This document shows, one piece after another, positions 29,672 to 43,369 of a stretch of DNA of 64,000 bases (the stretch's first letter is position 1; every line of letters starts with the position of its first letter). The translations under genes and the position numbers were made by a program. The stretch is from Flectonema sp. DT1601 (Eukaryota > Euglenozoa > Diplonemea > Diplonemida > Diplonemidae): positions 1,532,116-1,596,115 of the forward strand of contig OZ025787.1 in NCBI GenBank assembly GCA_964019425.1. The letters are read 5' to 3'. A model generated the notes under the pieces. The model ran no database searches, was not told where the DNA came from, and worked only from the letters and a program-made list of their open reading frames with translations.

Positions 29672-32421
29672 AAAGCTGCAAAAAATATATATAAAGTATA
29701 AGAAGAAAAAAAAAGTACCCCCCCCTTGTACCTTCTTGTTGAGGTAATTAATTATTATTTCTCGCGCAAACACTAGCATTTGGAATGGAAATGATTCCTT
29801 CTCACGGCATAGTTCCGTGTAGTAGTACCACCGCCTCTATTTAATTATTCCCTCAGTCAAGCCTGTTAATCTGACATAACTCTAAAAGTGCATAAGAAAT
29901 ACTGCATTGCTACGACTTCGTCTTGTAATGTAGTTGCCTTGTTCTTCTTCAGGTAGTTGTAAGGAACTGGTAGTCAAGTGACAGTTTGTTATTGAAAAGA
30001 GAGGTTTTGTTCTGATGTTACTTCTGTTGTCGGTTTTCAGGTTTTTGACTGTTGTCTCTTTATTAGTTCAGTTGCCTCGTTCTTCTCGTGTGCGGTACTT
30101 ACCCGACGCACTAGTTCTGCTGCTGAGATGCCGGCTTGGCTCTCACTTTATCCCATCGAGCGAAACAGTTGTTTTTCATTTCGTTTATTTTTGGAAATTC
30201 TTACAGAGCAATAGTTCTTATTATTGTTCCAACTCTTGTTCCTTGTTGCACCACTTTTTTAGCGGCCCCGTCCTATCCCAGCCTGCGACTGTAACTTGGT
30301 GTCAGAGCTGGCCGCTATCTTTCTTTTGAGTATTTTAGTTATTTAGGAATTGGTGTTCATTCAAATTAATTGATCAAAGTCTTTTCCAAAAATATTCCGT
30401 AGTAAGAAAAAAAAAAAAAACGCAGAATTTTAGTCGTCCTGTTTTCCTATCCTTACGGACTTGTTGACTGTTCATGCGCTGAGAAACTTATCAAATCGTT
30501 GTCATTTTTTGTTTTGTTGTTTGTTTGTCCCTTTCCCTCGTTGTTTAACTTTAACAACATTTTTTTTGTTTGTTTTTTTGTTTAATCGGAACGATGAAAG
30601 AACATCGAAACAAGAAAAGGAGAAAGGTGCTGTCGTCTGATGAAAGAAAAACTATTGAGCCACTGCCAGAACCGCACCCATTCCTCTGATTGATTGCTCC
30701 TCATTTTTTCCAACTCAAAAAGGATAAATAATTCATATTATTACTGAAGTACAATCTTATTAAATCCATTATTGGTAATTCTATTTATCCAAAACGCATT
30801 CTGTTTCTCTGTTGTTTGTTCATATTATTTGCCTCCGTTAACAATCAATTGACTACCCAGTTAGCAACATAATCCCTGTTACTTCCCTTTTAATCTCCTT
30901 GTAAGCCACTTTCATTCGATTTCACTTTGCCACCAAAGACTTCACATCGCGTGTTAGCGTCATGGTTCAGGTCAAGGAACAATCCTGACGGTGTGATGTG
31001 ATGCAGTTCGATTAGCCCACACTTTCCTCATTATTCGCACTCTTCGTTGAGTGAAATAATTAAAGTCACTGAAACATAAAAAGTGACTTCTCCCATAGAA
31101 CCACCGTAAGAGTTTCATGACCTTCAGTTGCAGGGACTTTGAATTCTCGCAGCTGGTTATGAGATCGGCCTACCCAATTAGCAGCATGGGAGGGACAAAA
31201 TGGATTATTGTCCTGTCCCTAACCCGCTACACACACACAACACACACACAGCCCACTTTAACCATTTTTTTTGGGTTCTTGGCCCCTGTAATCAAAATGA
31301 CCTAAAAAAGACGGAATATCGGGAAGGTGCGAAAACATTGTTTCAAATTCGTGCTTCCCGTTCGTAAAGATATTAAATAATTCCCTATTCTCCAACAGTG
31401 GTTTCGGAGGTGTCCCCGGATTGGTATATTATTTTCCGAATCCTCACACACGAAATCACTTCTCCTGTTACGTAAGGTTACTCAATTAATGTTGTGGTGT
31501 CTTTACTCAAAGTATTTTCCCCCCTCTTTTTTCTTCTTCTTTTCTTTTTCTTTGTTCATAAGGGTTCCGAAGATCTGAGAGACTTCTTTAGTTATAAAAA
31601 AGGAATATCGTAGGGACAGATTCTTCGTATCCTCTGCTTAAGAAGTCAAGGATACTAAAATACCTAAATAACAAGGAAAAAAAAAAAAGGGGGGAAAAAG
31701 TAGGGTAGTTGTACCTTCCCCTGAACCCTTTTTTTTGCGCCTTTTTTCGTTGGTGTTTTTTCATCACACTGCGTATACTTTTTTTACTTCTCTAACACTG
31801 TCCGCTCGAGCGGGCGGTGGGTTTAGGTAGTCATTTGTTTCAGGTTATTCTATGTCTCTTATCGTCTGTGAGAGTCTCACGGTTGGCTGGTAGCAATCTA
31901 ACTGTAACCCTGTGAGCTTTTCCTGATTTTTTTGGCTTCCTAGGCTTCGTAAATAAACAAATAAAATATTGAAAAAAAAAAGAAAAAAAAAAACACAAAG
32001 ATCATAATAAAATAATAATTTCCTGTTTTTTTTTTTTTTTTTTTTTGTAATTTTCTTTTTGATAGTCTTTATCACTTATTAGTAGCCCCCCGCTGCGCAT
32101 TAAGTTTTGCAGCTTTTCAACTCCTCTGGTCTTTCCCTTTTTTTTATCCCTTTCTCTTTTCTAACTTGCGTAAGTGTTGTTTTGGTATCTACTGTGAATT
32201 AAAAAAAGTAAAATGAAAAAATAAAGAAATACACATCTTCCTCAGATGCGATTCCTGTGGGTGGTTTGTTCCCGTGCATGTTTTGTTAAGAGTGTTACAA
32301 CAATAAATTAAAAGAAATCTTTTCTTTTCTTTTTTTTATTTTTTTTATTCTTCAAGCATTCAAAAATGCTGTGACCACAAGCAAACGAACATCACGATAT
32401 CCCGTTCTTTACAGACGATGT

Positions 32422-32454
32422 ACTTGGTTGTTGTTGATAAACAGGCAACCAAGT
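32422..32454. repeat. 9-bp inverted repeat
   Basis: ACTTGGTTG (32422-32430) and CAACCAAGT (32446-32454) are exact reverse complements around a 15-nt loop. Confidence 0.7.
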
Positions 32455-33946
32455 CGGACGTTGGAAAACAAAAAAAAATTCGGCGTTTTGAGTGATCTTC
32501 TGAATTGTTCTTTCGGGACATAGTGAGAAGTACACCACTATCTGGAAGTAGCAGAATTTCTAGAAAATTCCTTTGCAGCAAGAGCGACGCTGCTTACTAC
32601 GAGTTTCGATGTTTGTTTGCTTAAGAAACAAAAAAAAAAAAAAAAAGGGAATGATTTTTAAAGTGCTTTTCTAAAGCCTCCAAAAAAAAAAAACATTTTA
32701 TTTTTTGTTGTTATTTTTTTTCCATTTTGCGAGCCCCAGCCATTGCGGTACTTTTGTTATGTTTTGTTGTTTATCAGAAATAAACAAAAAAGAAATAAAA
32801 TCGGAAAGAAGTATAAATCCGAAAAAAGAAATGAAGATTAATTTAAAAAAAAAAAAATTGCAATATTAAAATAAACAGTTCAATAGTAGGCGTTTAGCCT
32901 TTCCCCCTTCCCCCTCCACAATAACGCTTGTCTATGCTTCCCTCCCCTGCCGCATTTGCAAACAACGCGAGAAAGAACGGAACCATAAAAAAAAGTTAGG
33001 CGGCCTTCCTCAGGCGCAGAAACAGTGAATGACTTTTATCCTGTTTTTTTTTTCCACCAAAATAAAAGAAATATGTCACAGTATTATTATTCACACTTTG
33101 TTAAAAAGGCCGACTACTTTTCTAGGGTCTTTTCGGAAACAGTGTATTTTTCTTTCATTCCTTTTTTTTTTTTTTTTTTATCCTGCTTTTTTTTTTTTTT
33201 TTTTTCCCCGTGTGTGTTTGCACCACCATATTTCAGGTGTGAAGGGGAAACAAAAACAACAAGCAACAATAACATAGCATGGCGGGGATGAAACTGTTAG
33301 TGATCAACGGCAAACTTTCTGAAAGTAGTGATTCAGCTACGGTTGGCTATGCGCTGTACTGTTGTACCTGATATTCTCTCTTTGAGGAACAATCTGATCG
33401 GTACCCGCGCCAATATTTTAGTTAAGTATTCCTCGTTTTGAAAGTCAGATGGAATGCTGTTGATCATTTTTTATGTCCCGTGTCGCCATCTTTTTGTTGG
33501 TCAAGTTTTTTTGACAAGTCAAACCTTGAGGGGGAAAAAAAAAAGAAGAAGAAGAAGAAAAAAAAAGAAATTATCGTAAGAAATTGCGACTCATGCGCTT
33601 TGGAGAGGACATTGTCTATGGCAATAACCCATCTCCAATCTTCGCGACGATAGATAACGATTTATTTAAGAAAATAAAAAAATAATTGATTTTCTTTTTT
33701 TTTAATAATTTTTTTTCTTATATTTATTTATTTCTTTTTTTGCAACAAAAGTGAAAATTGCAGTGCCATCCAGCCCCCCCGAGAAATATTTTCCCCATAA
33801 AAATCCCTATTTATTTATTTATTATTAATTTCTAAGAATTATCAGACTTTGCGTCAGCATTGGTGCGAGAGTGCGCCCAATTCCGTCCATCGGCATAATC
33901 AATAAACCCAACTAAACTTCTGGCACAAACTCTGATAGGAAAAATC

Positions 33947-34074
33947 ACTGTAAGTGGAAAATTATGTTTTTGCGGAAAAAAGGAAATCAGTCTCCCCGAC
34001 TGAAGGAATCCCCGCATTATAGTTTTTATCCCTCGCCGTTTGTATTTTGTATCGCTGTTATTTCCACTTACAGT
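33947..34074. repeat. 14-bp inverted repeat with 100-nt loop
   Basis: ACTGTAAGTGGAAA at 33947-33960 is matched exactly by TTTCCACTTACAGT at 34061-34074. The arms contain no homopolymer longer than 3, so chance is less likely than for the A/T hairpins. Confidence 0.75.
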
Positions 34075-34431
34075 ACGATTTATTTTTCTTTTTTTAATGC
34101 ACCTTATGAAAATTTCTTTTTAAACAAAATCTCTGTTTTTTTGTTTAAAAAGAGAATAAATTAAATAAATGGGGAGAATGTTTTTTTTTTTTTTTTTTTT
34201 TTGTTTTCCTATCGATAAATTCTTTTAAAAATAATTTTTTTTTTTCCCTCTCCTAAAAAAATCAAAATTTGCATAACTGGATGCACTGTATGTACTTATG
34301 ATACGATCGACTCTGTTAGTTGTAAGAAGAAGGATTTTTAATTAACAATTTACTAATATTAGTTGAAAAAATTTCACTTTCTGCGGCTTTAAGAACTGCT
34401 TGTTTTTTGATTGTTCTCGTTCATTTCAATA

Positions 34432-34463
<32 letters not shown>

Positions 34464-35689
34464 TATAATAATTTATCTTGCATTGTTGGTAATGATTGTA
34501 AATAAAAAACTTCAACACATTTTTGGATTTCGTATGATGCTTTAGCAGAATTACTTCTCCAGATCAGTACACACTGTCACTGTCTACGCTATGCAAGTAC
34601 TGTGTCACTAGGTGCATTGACTGCAAAGGGTATCCCCTTTTTCAAAACGCAGGTTATGTCGGCACCTCTCCTAAACTCATGTCTATTTCCCTCCCTCTTT
34701 TTTTGTTTCCTCTCTTGTACTTCCCTTGCTGTTTTTTTGTTTGTTTTTTTTTGAAATCGAGAAGAGTGTTATTTGTATTTTTTCGCAGCCAGAAAAAGCA
34801 ACCAGCAGGGAAAAACACTATTGTAACGTTACTAGCTAACAGTAATCTTTTCTTTTTTTTTCTTTTATATTTTTTTTTTCTCGTTTGGTAGCCATGTTAA
34901 TGTATTAAATATTCACAGTTAGGCAACTTGAAATGTTGTGTTTTATAATAAACGCGGTTATTATTTTATTTTGTAATTGCCAGCACAGCAAGTGGTTTGT
35001 GAAGGAACTGCGAATATTTAATTATCTAAATTGGTCTCAGCGGTGCAGCCACAACCCCACCCATAGCATCGTATTGGTTACTCGACATCAGCGGAACCCA
35101 CAGTGTCCCGATCAAGTTAATAAAATAAACAAATTAAAAAAAATAATAAAAAAAAAAAGTGTTTGGCGAGCAAGTAAGTCCGCAACAACATTATTGCAAT
35201 GCTAATTACGTGCGACACTTGCAATGACGCTTCACATAAAAAACTGCTAAACGCAAAAGGGTCATTAAAAAGTGTTTTTTTTTTTTTTTTTTTTCATATG
35301 ATGGATTTGCGAGAGAACAGTAATCTAAATTACCTTTTCTCTTACCTGCGGACTTACGGCCTGTTATCAAACGAGGACTGCGCAGCACACTTGCGTACAA
35401 TAAAAAAATAAATGAAAAAAATAAATAAATAAAAATAAAAACACTTTTGCGATTTTGCTCCGCGTATCCCCCGAATGACAAAACATGAATACGTCTGAAG
35501 GTAAATGTTACTGAGGAGCATTCTTCTGTTCATTACGAACTCGTCACACAAAATTCTTATTGTGGTACGCTCGTTCGTCAGAAGAGTAGGAACAGTGCCA
35601 GTGCGATAAGGCGACCTTTTTAGTTGCCTAATGCAAGAAGGTTAGATTTTGTTATTATTTTCGTTTTGATTAAAGGAAGATAAACTGCT

Positions 35690-36121
35690 ACACCCCCCAC
35701 TAACATATTTTTGTTTATGATACAATACATTTGTATTTTACGTACAAAATCAAACAGTTAACCCCCCACTAACATTTTTTTTATTTTTTATTTTGACAAG
35801 TTCGTTAGTAAGTTTCAAGTACACTGCCGCTACATTATACCTGTTTTTGGTTTTCCAAACTTACAATTAATTAAACGATTGAATAACTCGATTCTGTCTG
35901 CACTGAATTACAACACAGAACGAGATCTGTATGCAGATAAGTTACAAACAATAATTATAATGTAGAGTCCTTTTACGACATTCTGTGCGGAGTGTTAACC
36001 TTTTCTAACAATTGCCTTTAGTCACTGTGTCATAAATTACTAGTTGAATATTAGTTAACTTTGATGCAATACATATATTTATATCATTATAAATATGCTC
36101 AAACTATTTACCCCCCACTAG
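35690..36121. repeat. Repeated CCCCCCACTA blocks
   Basis: The motif CCCCCCACTA occurs three times (about 35692, 35762, 36111). The second and third are each preceded by a diverged block of about 50-60 bp containing GATRCAATACAT and CAAACWRTTWA. The first two share the extension ACTAACAT. It looks like a decayed duplication of a 60-70-bp unit of unknown nature. Confidence 0.55.
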
Positions 36122-39100
36122 AAAACCAGCAAGCCTATGGTGCTTCCAGTGTCTTGCAAGGTTCTGCAAATGTGAGTTCGGCTATTTCTAGTTACGTAAA
36201 AGAAAGATAATTCAGTTCCCAGTTTTTCTGCAGTTCTTCGACAGACGAAGAGAAAAGAAGGTTTTTTGAAAAAAAAAAAAAAAAAATATTATTTAATAAA
36301 TAAATCATAAAACACTTATCTAGAATAATATTTCTTTTGTCTTTTTTTCCCCTGATTTTCTTTGCTGATGAGCCCTCGTCTCAGCGTAAGGATTTCGCTA
36401 AGCAAGTGGAACTAGCGTGTCCGTTTCTTCAGTTCCCTGTCCTTGTCATAATGTTGGTATTCAAATGTTCTTCATAACTCGTCTTGCGAGTGAAGATTGT
36501 AATTAGTAGAAACTATCTGATATACAAAAGGAGTACCAAATGTTGCTTCTGAGGAGTCAAACTGCTTCCGCTTATGAGAATCGTCGAGCAAGAATCCACC
36601 AGAAGGGATTTCGGGATTGAAGATAACTTCAAAAGGTGCGCTGATCTTCGAAACCCAATTTTTAAAAACTACTCGAAGCGTTTCGCTTCGTACACAATAT
36701 TTAATTTAACTAACCCGCATGAGTCATTCTGCAGCTACAACAAGGGTTCTAATTACCTTTGCATTTCATGTTGGTGGGTGCATCGCTTTGTAATGTAGAA
36801 AACTTCGACGTCACAGTTATTGGGCTGACGTGTCCATCCAATTCATGGAGTTGAGGGACAAATACTTGCTGAGAAATCATTGAGCACTGTACTTCATCCC
36901 TTATCGCTAATCAGGCTCCGCGTGAAGAAGGCGAGACAAGCCCTGACGCTCTTTTTTTTATGTTACCCAACTATTATGGTGTAAGTCGACATACAAACAT
37001 TTTTTATTTATGTCAGCTCACTATCTATTTATTATTGTTCTTTTTTTTCGTTTATTAACTATGGCACTAACTTTCTTCAAAAGAAGAGAAGTATTCTATT
37101 GGGGCTACTTCTTCCTTCGCCCCCCTCTTTTTTTAAGGTTATTTTTATTTCCTTTCTAATGTTCGCTGAGGTTATTTGCTAGCACGGATTGGTTCGGGTT
37201 GACGAAATGCCTGATTTAGTAGTAGCAAGTCGCGTAACAGAACTGCTTGTGGGCATTTTGTTGTGTGCAACCCGTTTTTTGATTGCCAAACCTGTGCCTA
37301 GCTTACGGCATCAACGAACACCTTGTATTCATCTCTATTGTTTTGTGTGCTTAAATGAGTTGTGCAGGTTGAAAAAAATGAAAAAAAAAAAAATGATGCG
37401 TTGTTGTTGCGACAGCTACACTCACATCCCATACCGTGCGTAGCTAACCACCCTTTATGACTTTCATTCCTTTTTTTTTAAAAAAGATATTCTCTTCTGT
37501 TGTTGCTCTTAGCCTTAAACTGTTTGTAGGTTTAATGATGACTGCTTGACAACAGTTTGAGTATCTCGTTTTGTTATTGATTAGAAAATGTGAAGGTGCC
37601 AACAGTTGTCTGACGAAGAAACAATTATGGCTACACTCATATAGGAACCCGCAGAAACATTTTCATCGAACTTCGGATGTCATTTAGGGAGCAATCCTGT
37701 GTCACCTTTTTATATCTTTCTGCTGCTGACTGCCCCGAGTGCATCACCTTCAGGGCGGTCGATATAATTCTGAATTATTGCTTTTCTTTTTATTCATTCT
37801 TTTTGATATCGTTTAAAAGGTTTGTTATTTATGTTTTTTCTTTTTTTTTGCCGCTTGTCTTTCTTTTTTTTCTTTTAAAGGAAAAAGTCCCATCACACTG
37901 CCCCTTTTTTGCCAGTATTATGGCAGACTTGCTAGGCGTAGACACTTCTTGCAGACACAGAAATGTCTGCCGTGTTTGCGTTTCATTTTCTTCTACCAAC
38001 AACAAAAAAAGTTCATTATTAAGTGTCAGTTACTAAAACAAACAGTTCGTTTATTTTTTGTGCTTTAACGCCGCTGATAAGCGTGATATGCTGTCTTCTG
38101 GCGCCTAATAAATCTAACACAAAACTTCATTGAAGATATTCCGTTACTTATTACTTTTAGTAAAGCTTAAGGAAATCTTTTTTTTTGCTTTTTCATTTTT
38201 TTTATCGCAGCTTTCCCCTTACCCCGAAAACTGGACTTTGATCGTTTCCAGTACAACACAACTTCAAAGTCTATATTCGTTAACTATTAATTTTCCTTTT
38301 TCAACACAAGATGCTTCTATTTCCGCCATCGCGACCTTTCTGTATGCCTGGATGCACAGCTACTTAGTTTTATATACAACTATAACTTAATGCATACGCT
38401 GCCCTACTATATGTTGAATTGCTCCTTTCCGCAGACATTGTTTGCCTGTTACCTTCATTTCATTGGTCTGTTCTTGTAGCATGATCGCATTGATTTTTGG
38501 CTCAAAGAAAAGTCAAGTTATATTCTGAGAGTGCTACAAATGGCCAAAGTTTTTTTTCCCCCTCTACATAATAAAGACAAGGCAACGCAACAACACGACA
38601 AATTATAAAGAAGTTATAAAGAAATAAAACCATTTTAATTAGTACTCTCTCGGTCAATCTCCCTCAGGATGTTCTTTCTTGTTTATCTTGGGTGATGTTT
38701 TTTACCGCCAGAATAATAGGTTTTGTTTTTCTATTATTATTATTATTTTCTTTTTTTTTTGTTGTTTCTAATCTTTTTGAGACGGCGGGTACTACTAAGC
38801 TCAAGCTCGCCCTTCTCAATTCCTATTATTATCCCAAATCAATTATTGTCACCACCCGTTCGACGAGTTTTAAGCCTGCGAACCTCAGTTACGATTGTCT
38901 TCCTACAGAAGTAACTTTAAATACCCTATTCGAAAGTGTCTTAAAACCAATCAATTTGTGTGCCCAACACGTTGAATAGAATGTGAGCTACTGATTTGTG
39001 AATCCGCATGTCGTAGCAGAAAGTAAGTTGTCAAACCCGTCAACGGGTCTACTTACTCCTTGAGACTTAAAAAGTAGTAAAGATTGCTTTTAAAACATAA

Positions 39101-39549
39101 GAACGATAAGTTCCAAACTAGGTAGTCAGTTGGATTGCAATTGTTGCTTTCTAACAATCAAAAGGTTACTGCGACTCGTAGCAACTTTTTCGGTAAAGTA
39201 GGCCCTCGTTGTTCATTTTCTTTTTTTTTCCCCTCTAGGTTTCCCTTCCCCGGAATAGAAAGAATCAAGCTTCTCGTAAAGAACTACAGTTAAGTGGTTG
39301 AAACCCATCCAACCACACAGTGAAGCCCTTTTTCTATAGCCACTTGTTGGCTTCAAGCAACCAATCCGATCAATTTTTTTAAGCCGCGCCTTTTTGTTTT
39401 TCCTTTATTAAGTTTCGTCAGTAGACCAACTGACCGATTGATGCCTCTCGTGATCCTAATTTGAAATCTGCATCAGGATCGTGACCACAATGCTACTGGT
39501 TGGAAGTAGCTTATTTCAGGTCGAAAATAAATATTTTTTCGCAATGTAA

Positions 39550-40072
39550 CGTAAAGCCAACCGTTCGGTAGATCGACCATACTCGTACTCGTTTTATTCT
39601 ACTGATGATATACATGTGGTTGGAGGAGATTTGTATCGTTCCTTGCTGGAGGTTGAGCGCATACAACTCGTATGTGACAAGCCTGTTGGAGTCCTGTTCT
39701 AATACCAAAGTAAGCCATGAGTCTGTATTTACTGCTTGGCGTGGAAGTGACCTGTTTGGTTCTTCTTGATTGAAGCCATCTCAGTATCTGCAGGTATTTG
39801 AGCTGCTATCGAACACTATTCACGCAGACATCAGATTACTTGCTCTTACTAATAGTCCTCAGCAAAGTAACACAAATTACAACTTCTTCGATAAGAAAGA
39901 AGTTACAACTTCAGTTGATCTTTTGTTGCTATCTCAACGTCCCACTGAAATAGTTCCCTTCCCCAGTTTTTGAGTCGATTTGAAGCAATCCTCAAGTCAG
40001 TTGAACCAAATCATAAGAACACTTCGTCCTCATCCTCATCAGTCTCTTCCTCGTCCCTGAAGTAATTTCTTA
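39550..40072 (+). other. Coding-like island, not assigned to a gene
   Basis: This stretch lacks homopolymers and has several open + segments with protein-like composition. One is about 45 codons (RSVDRPYSYSFYSTDDIHVV...), ending near 39701. A second, at 39770-39973, includes VFELLSNTIHADIRLLALTN. A third ends at about 40064 with a Ser run (FEAILKSVEPNHKNT...). They are in different frames. GTAAGC at about 39709 and CCCCAG at about 39965 could be splice sites. This may be a diverged multi-exon gene or a pseudogene; no family is recognised. Confidence 0.25.
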
Positions 40073-40965
40073 CAGAGATCTGTTACGAAATTAAACCCTT
40101 CACATATTGTTCCTTATCAAAATGATGTCATCCAAACCTAGTAAAGTGATTTAAGATAATGAAGCTTCCCACGATTTGTCAATTAAATCATTTATGAAGA
40201 AAAAGAAATAAAACAAAAATGGAGCTTACAATGTTGTAGATCATTTTACAACCCCCGTCTGGCCTTGTTTTTTTTTTTTTTTTTGTTTTTTCTTTTTTAG
40301 CAAATCGTGAATTTCTTTATCGGAATTGCTGCTCATTGAGAAGCTGCAACTCGTTGTCGAAGTTCTCGAAAAGGGAAGTCTATAAACGAGAAGAACACGA
40401 GAGGAACTTTAAAAATATTACCTCGTATGGCAGTTGTCTTTTTTTGGTCAGCATTTTATGTTGTTCTGTCACCAGAGTCTCTTGTTTGGAGACTACTGCC
40501 TTCATTGCATCGTATCAGCAGATATGTCTTTCCATTTTTTTTATTTTGTTTCTGTTATTGATTCTCTCTTCTTCTTTATTAGAAGAAGAAATATTTCCCC
40601 CCCCCTTCATTTTCTATTTGATGTTTTATTGCTATTATGCTGAGTGCGGAGGTAAACGAAGAGAAATAAATTTCTAAAAGTGGAGCGAATTCTTTTTCTG
40701 CACTCGATTGGAGTGTCATTTTCCCTTTAAGAATTTTTACTCACAAAAAAAGGAATGAATAAGAAAAGAAAAAAATTATCTTTATGAGGCTTTTGTTGTC
40801 ACCTGTTTAGTATGTAATATTATATTATCGCGTATCATGATATTTATGTTTCTTGTTTCCTGTTAAAAGCAAGGACCCGCGAGAAGAGACTTTTTTTAAT
40901 TATTGTAAACAAAAAAAAAAAAAAAAAAAAAACTATTTTATTCTTTTTGGTTTTCTCTCTTAGCC

Positions 40966-41080
40966 GAATAAATAATTCTGATACCTGGACTCAGTCAACT
41001 CTGTAGTGGGGTGTCGATTTTGTCACCCCACTGCAGACTGACAATATCGTATTGTGAGATGGTATCAATTATTTATTTGC
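40966..41080. repeat. Nested foldback element of about 115 bp
   Basis: The outer arms GAATAAATAATTCTGATACC (40966-40985) and GGTATCAATTATTTATTTGC (41061-41080) are near-reverse complements. Inside them, GTAGTGGGGTG and CACCCCACTGC (about 41003-41034) form a second, GC-rich stem around a short loop. It resembles a MITE or a structured RNA. Confidence 0.65.
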
Positions 41081-42879
41081 AAATTCTTAGAATAGGTTCA
41101 CTTTATTGACCTTAGAAAGAAACGATGAAGAAAAAAAACTAAAAAAATAAAAAAAACTTCTCATCATTTCGAGAGACTAGAGTAACATTTCTTTCTGTTG
41201 TCGGGTGTGCAAACATTCAAAACAAATTATTTCATCCCCTCATCATGAGGCGCTATTGTTTACATTTTTCCCCTTCGCACTCTTTTTTTTGCATTTTTTT
41301 TTTTTTTTTTCCACGACCAAACATCTTTGCAACCATTCCTTAAATAAAGAGGTTGCCGTCTTTGTCTGTAGTAAGTCTGTAGAAGTCAGTCTGACCACCT
41401 TATCCAGGGTAATCATTTTCTTTAATTATTTTATGATTTAGAATATGAGATGTCTATTTACCCTTCGGTACTATTCTGTAGTCCGTACCAATACCTTCGA
41501 AGTAGTTATTTATTAATAGTCTACTCGTGTGATAGTTTTTACACTTGCGGAACCGGCGGTTCAGGGCCGATATTTATTTTTGTATTGGTCAGATATTACA
41601 TTTAAACTGAAGAGTCAAAAAGACTTCTTACTATGGTAGGTGACAACGAGAGCGGTGTTTTTGTCATCAAAGCGGTAATAACCTGATGGTTTGAACAACG
41701 TTCATCTTCTCGTACCAAACATTCTAAAGGTGTTTCTTTTTGCTCAAGCAATGCTTCAATATGATGAAGTTCTTTCCACTATACACCCATACCCAGCGAT
41801 TACCTTCTGGCGATGATAATTCACGAACCTGGAGGATTTATATTTTAAAGTATCGCCTGCTCTTATTGACTTTACTTATTCGGTACAGAAGTACCCAAAT
41901 CACGATGTTGTTGATGTTTGTCGTCGTTGCTTTTGGTTAACTTTCCGTTTTTTTTGGTGAAAATATTTTCATTGAAGCGGCAATTCCATTCGATGATGTC
42001 AGGCGGTCCTTTCCCTCTCTTTCGGGACCTGATGAGCATACAAACCGAACTCTTTGAGAACGTATCACCTGTTGGATTCAACAGATGATATTTGATCTTA
42101 CATTCTCAAATGGGTGGTGAGGTTGCTCAAGAAGCCTTCACTACTTTTTCCTTTTTTTTTTTTAATCCCCTTTTATGGGAAGAGATGAAATGTTCTATTA
42201 ATAATCGTTGTTACGTTCTTATAAGGGAAGGCCTCTTCATAATAATAATCCAACAGATAACAGTGTTCGTCGTAAGAAGGAATATTTCTTTTTCATCTGG
42301 CAAAATGCTGAAATTAAATAATTACGTGACGTCACACGAAGAACTTGATATCTACCCTTTTATTTAATAATAAATAAAAATCTCTTCTCCCTCATCATTG
42401 ACCCTCAGACAAGCTCCTCTTTAGGCTAGTCTCTTAATAATGTTATCACCGTTTACCTTTTCCATTACAGACATTCTGATTGACGAGATACGTAGCAGGC
42501 GTCTGGAAGTTCTTCTTGCGTTTTACTCGGAATGGGCAAACCCGATTTTTTTCTTTCAAGCAATTTTTATTTTATTTTATTTTTAAATATTGAAGTAACG
42601 CTTCTGACGAGCTGCCAGCGGCAGGAAAACCTCTCCATCGTTGCGAAAGTATCCAAAGCGATGCTTGTGCTTAAACAAAGTTCTGAAAGCGCATAAGTTC
42701 AAAGCGCGCGAATAACGAGGAAGACAAGATGGAATTAAAGGCGGTTGGTCCACAGTGTTTTTTTTCGGGACACAAATTGCAAGCAGAGGGCCACGTTACT
42801 GTTTTTTTTTTTTTTTTTTTTCCTCAATTTTTTTTACGGTTTTTTTTAAATATTACTGTAAATGTCTTTTTTGACATAT

Positions 42880-42901
42880 AGTTCCGTTGCGAGCCGGAAC
42901 T
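42880..42901. repeat. Short perfect hairpin
   Basis: AGTTCCG (42880-42886) and CGGAACT (42895-42901) flank an 8-nt loop. It is one of a series of short hairpins between 39 and 44 kb. Confidence 0.6.
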
Positions 42902-43369
42902 TGTGAGTGTTGTTGTAAGCTACGTTGTTCTACTGAGAAATTCCAATGAAACTAAGTAGAGCGTATTTCACTTCAGGCGAAGATAAGTGCTGAGCCTTGT
43001 TTTTCTTAATCTTGCCACCTAAAATGGTAGGTTTGAGAATTGATTATTAATTGTTTTTGAGGAACACTTTTGAGTACCTGCTGACTTGTGTTAGATGACA
43101 AGTAAGTCAGCGCAGACTATTAATATTTTCCATAATGGAAATAAAGGGATCATTTGAGTAATTCGAAGCGATGAATTGATCGTAGCAACATCTATTATTC
43201 TTATGTCACCTCAGCATTCGTCTTGTGCGCGGCTTACCTCAAGCTCTTTTCGGTTGTTTTGAATCGTTGTGTTTTTTCCCTCTTTTTAAATTTCTTTTAT
43301 TTATTTTCTGTTTTTAGTTTTGACAAGTTCTCCTAATTAGCCCTTCTGTAATAGCAGCCATTAATATCT

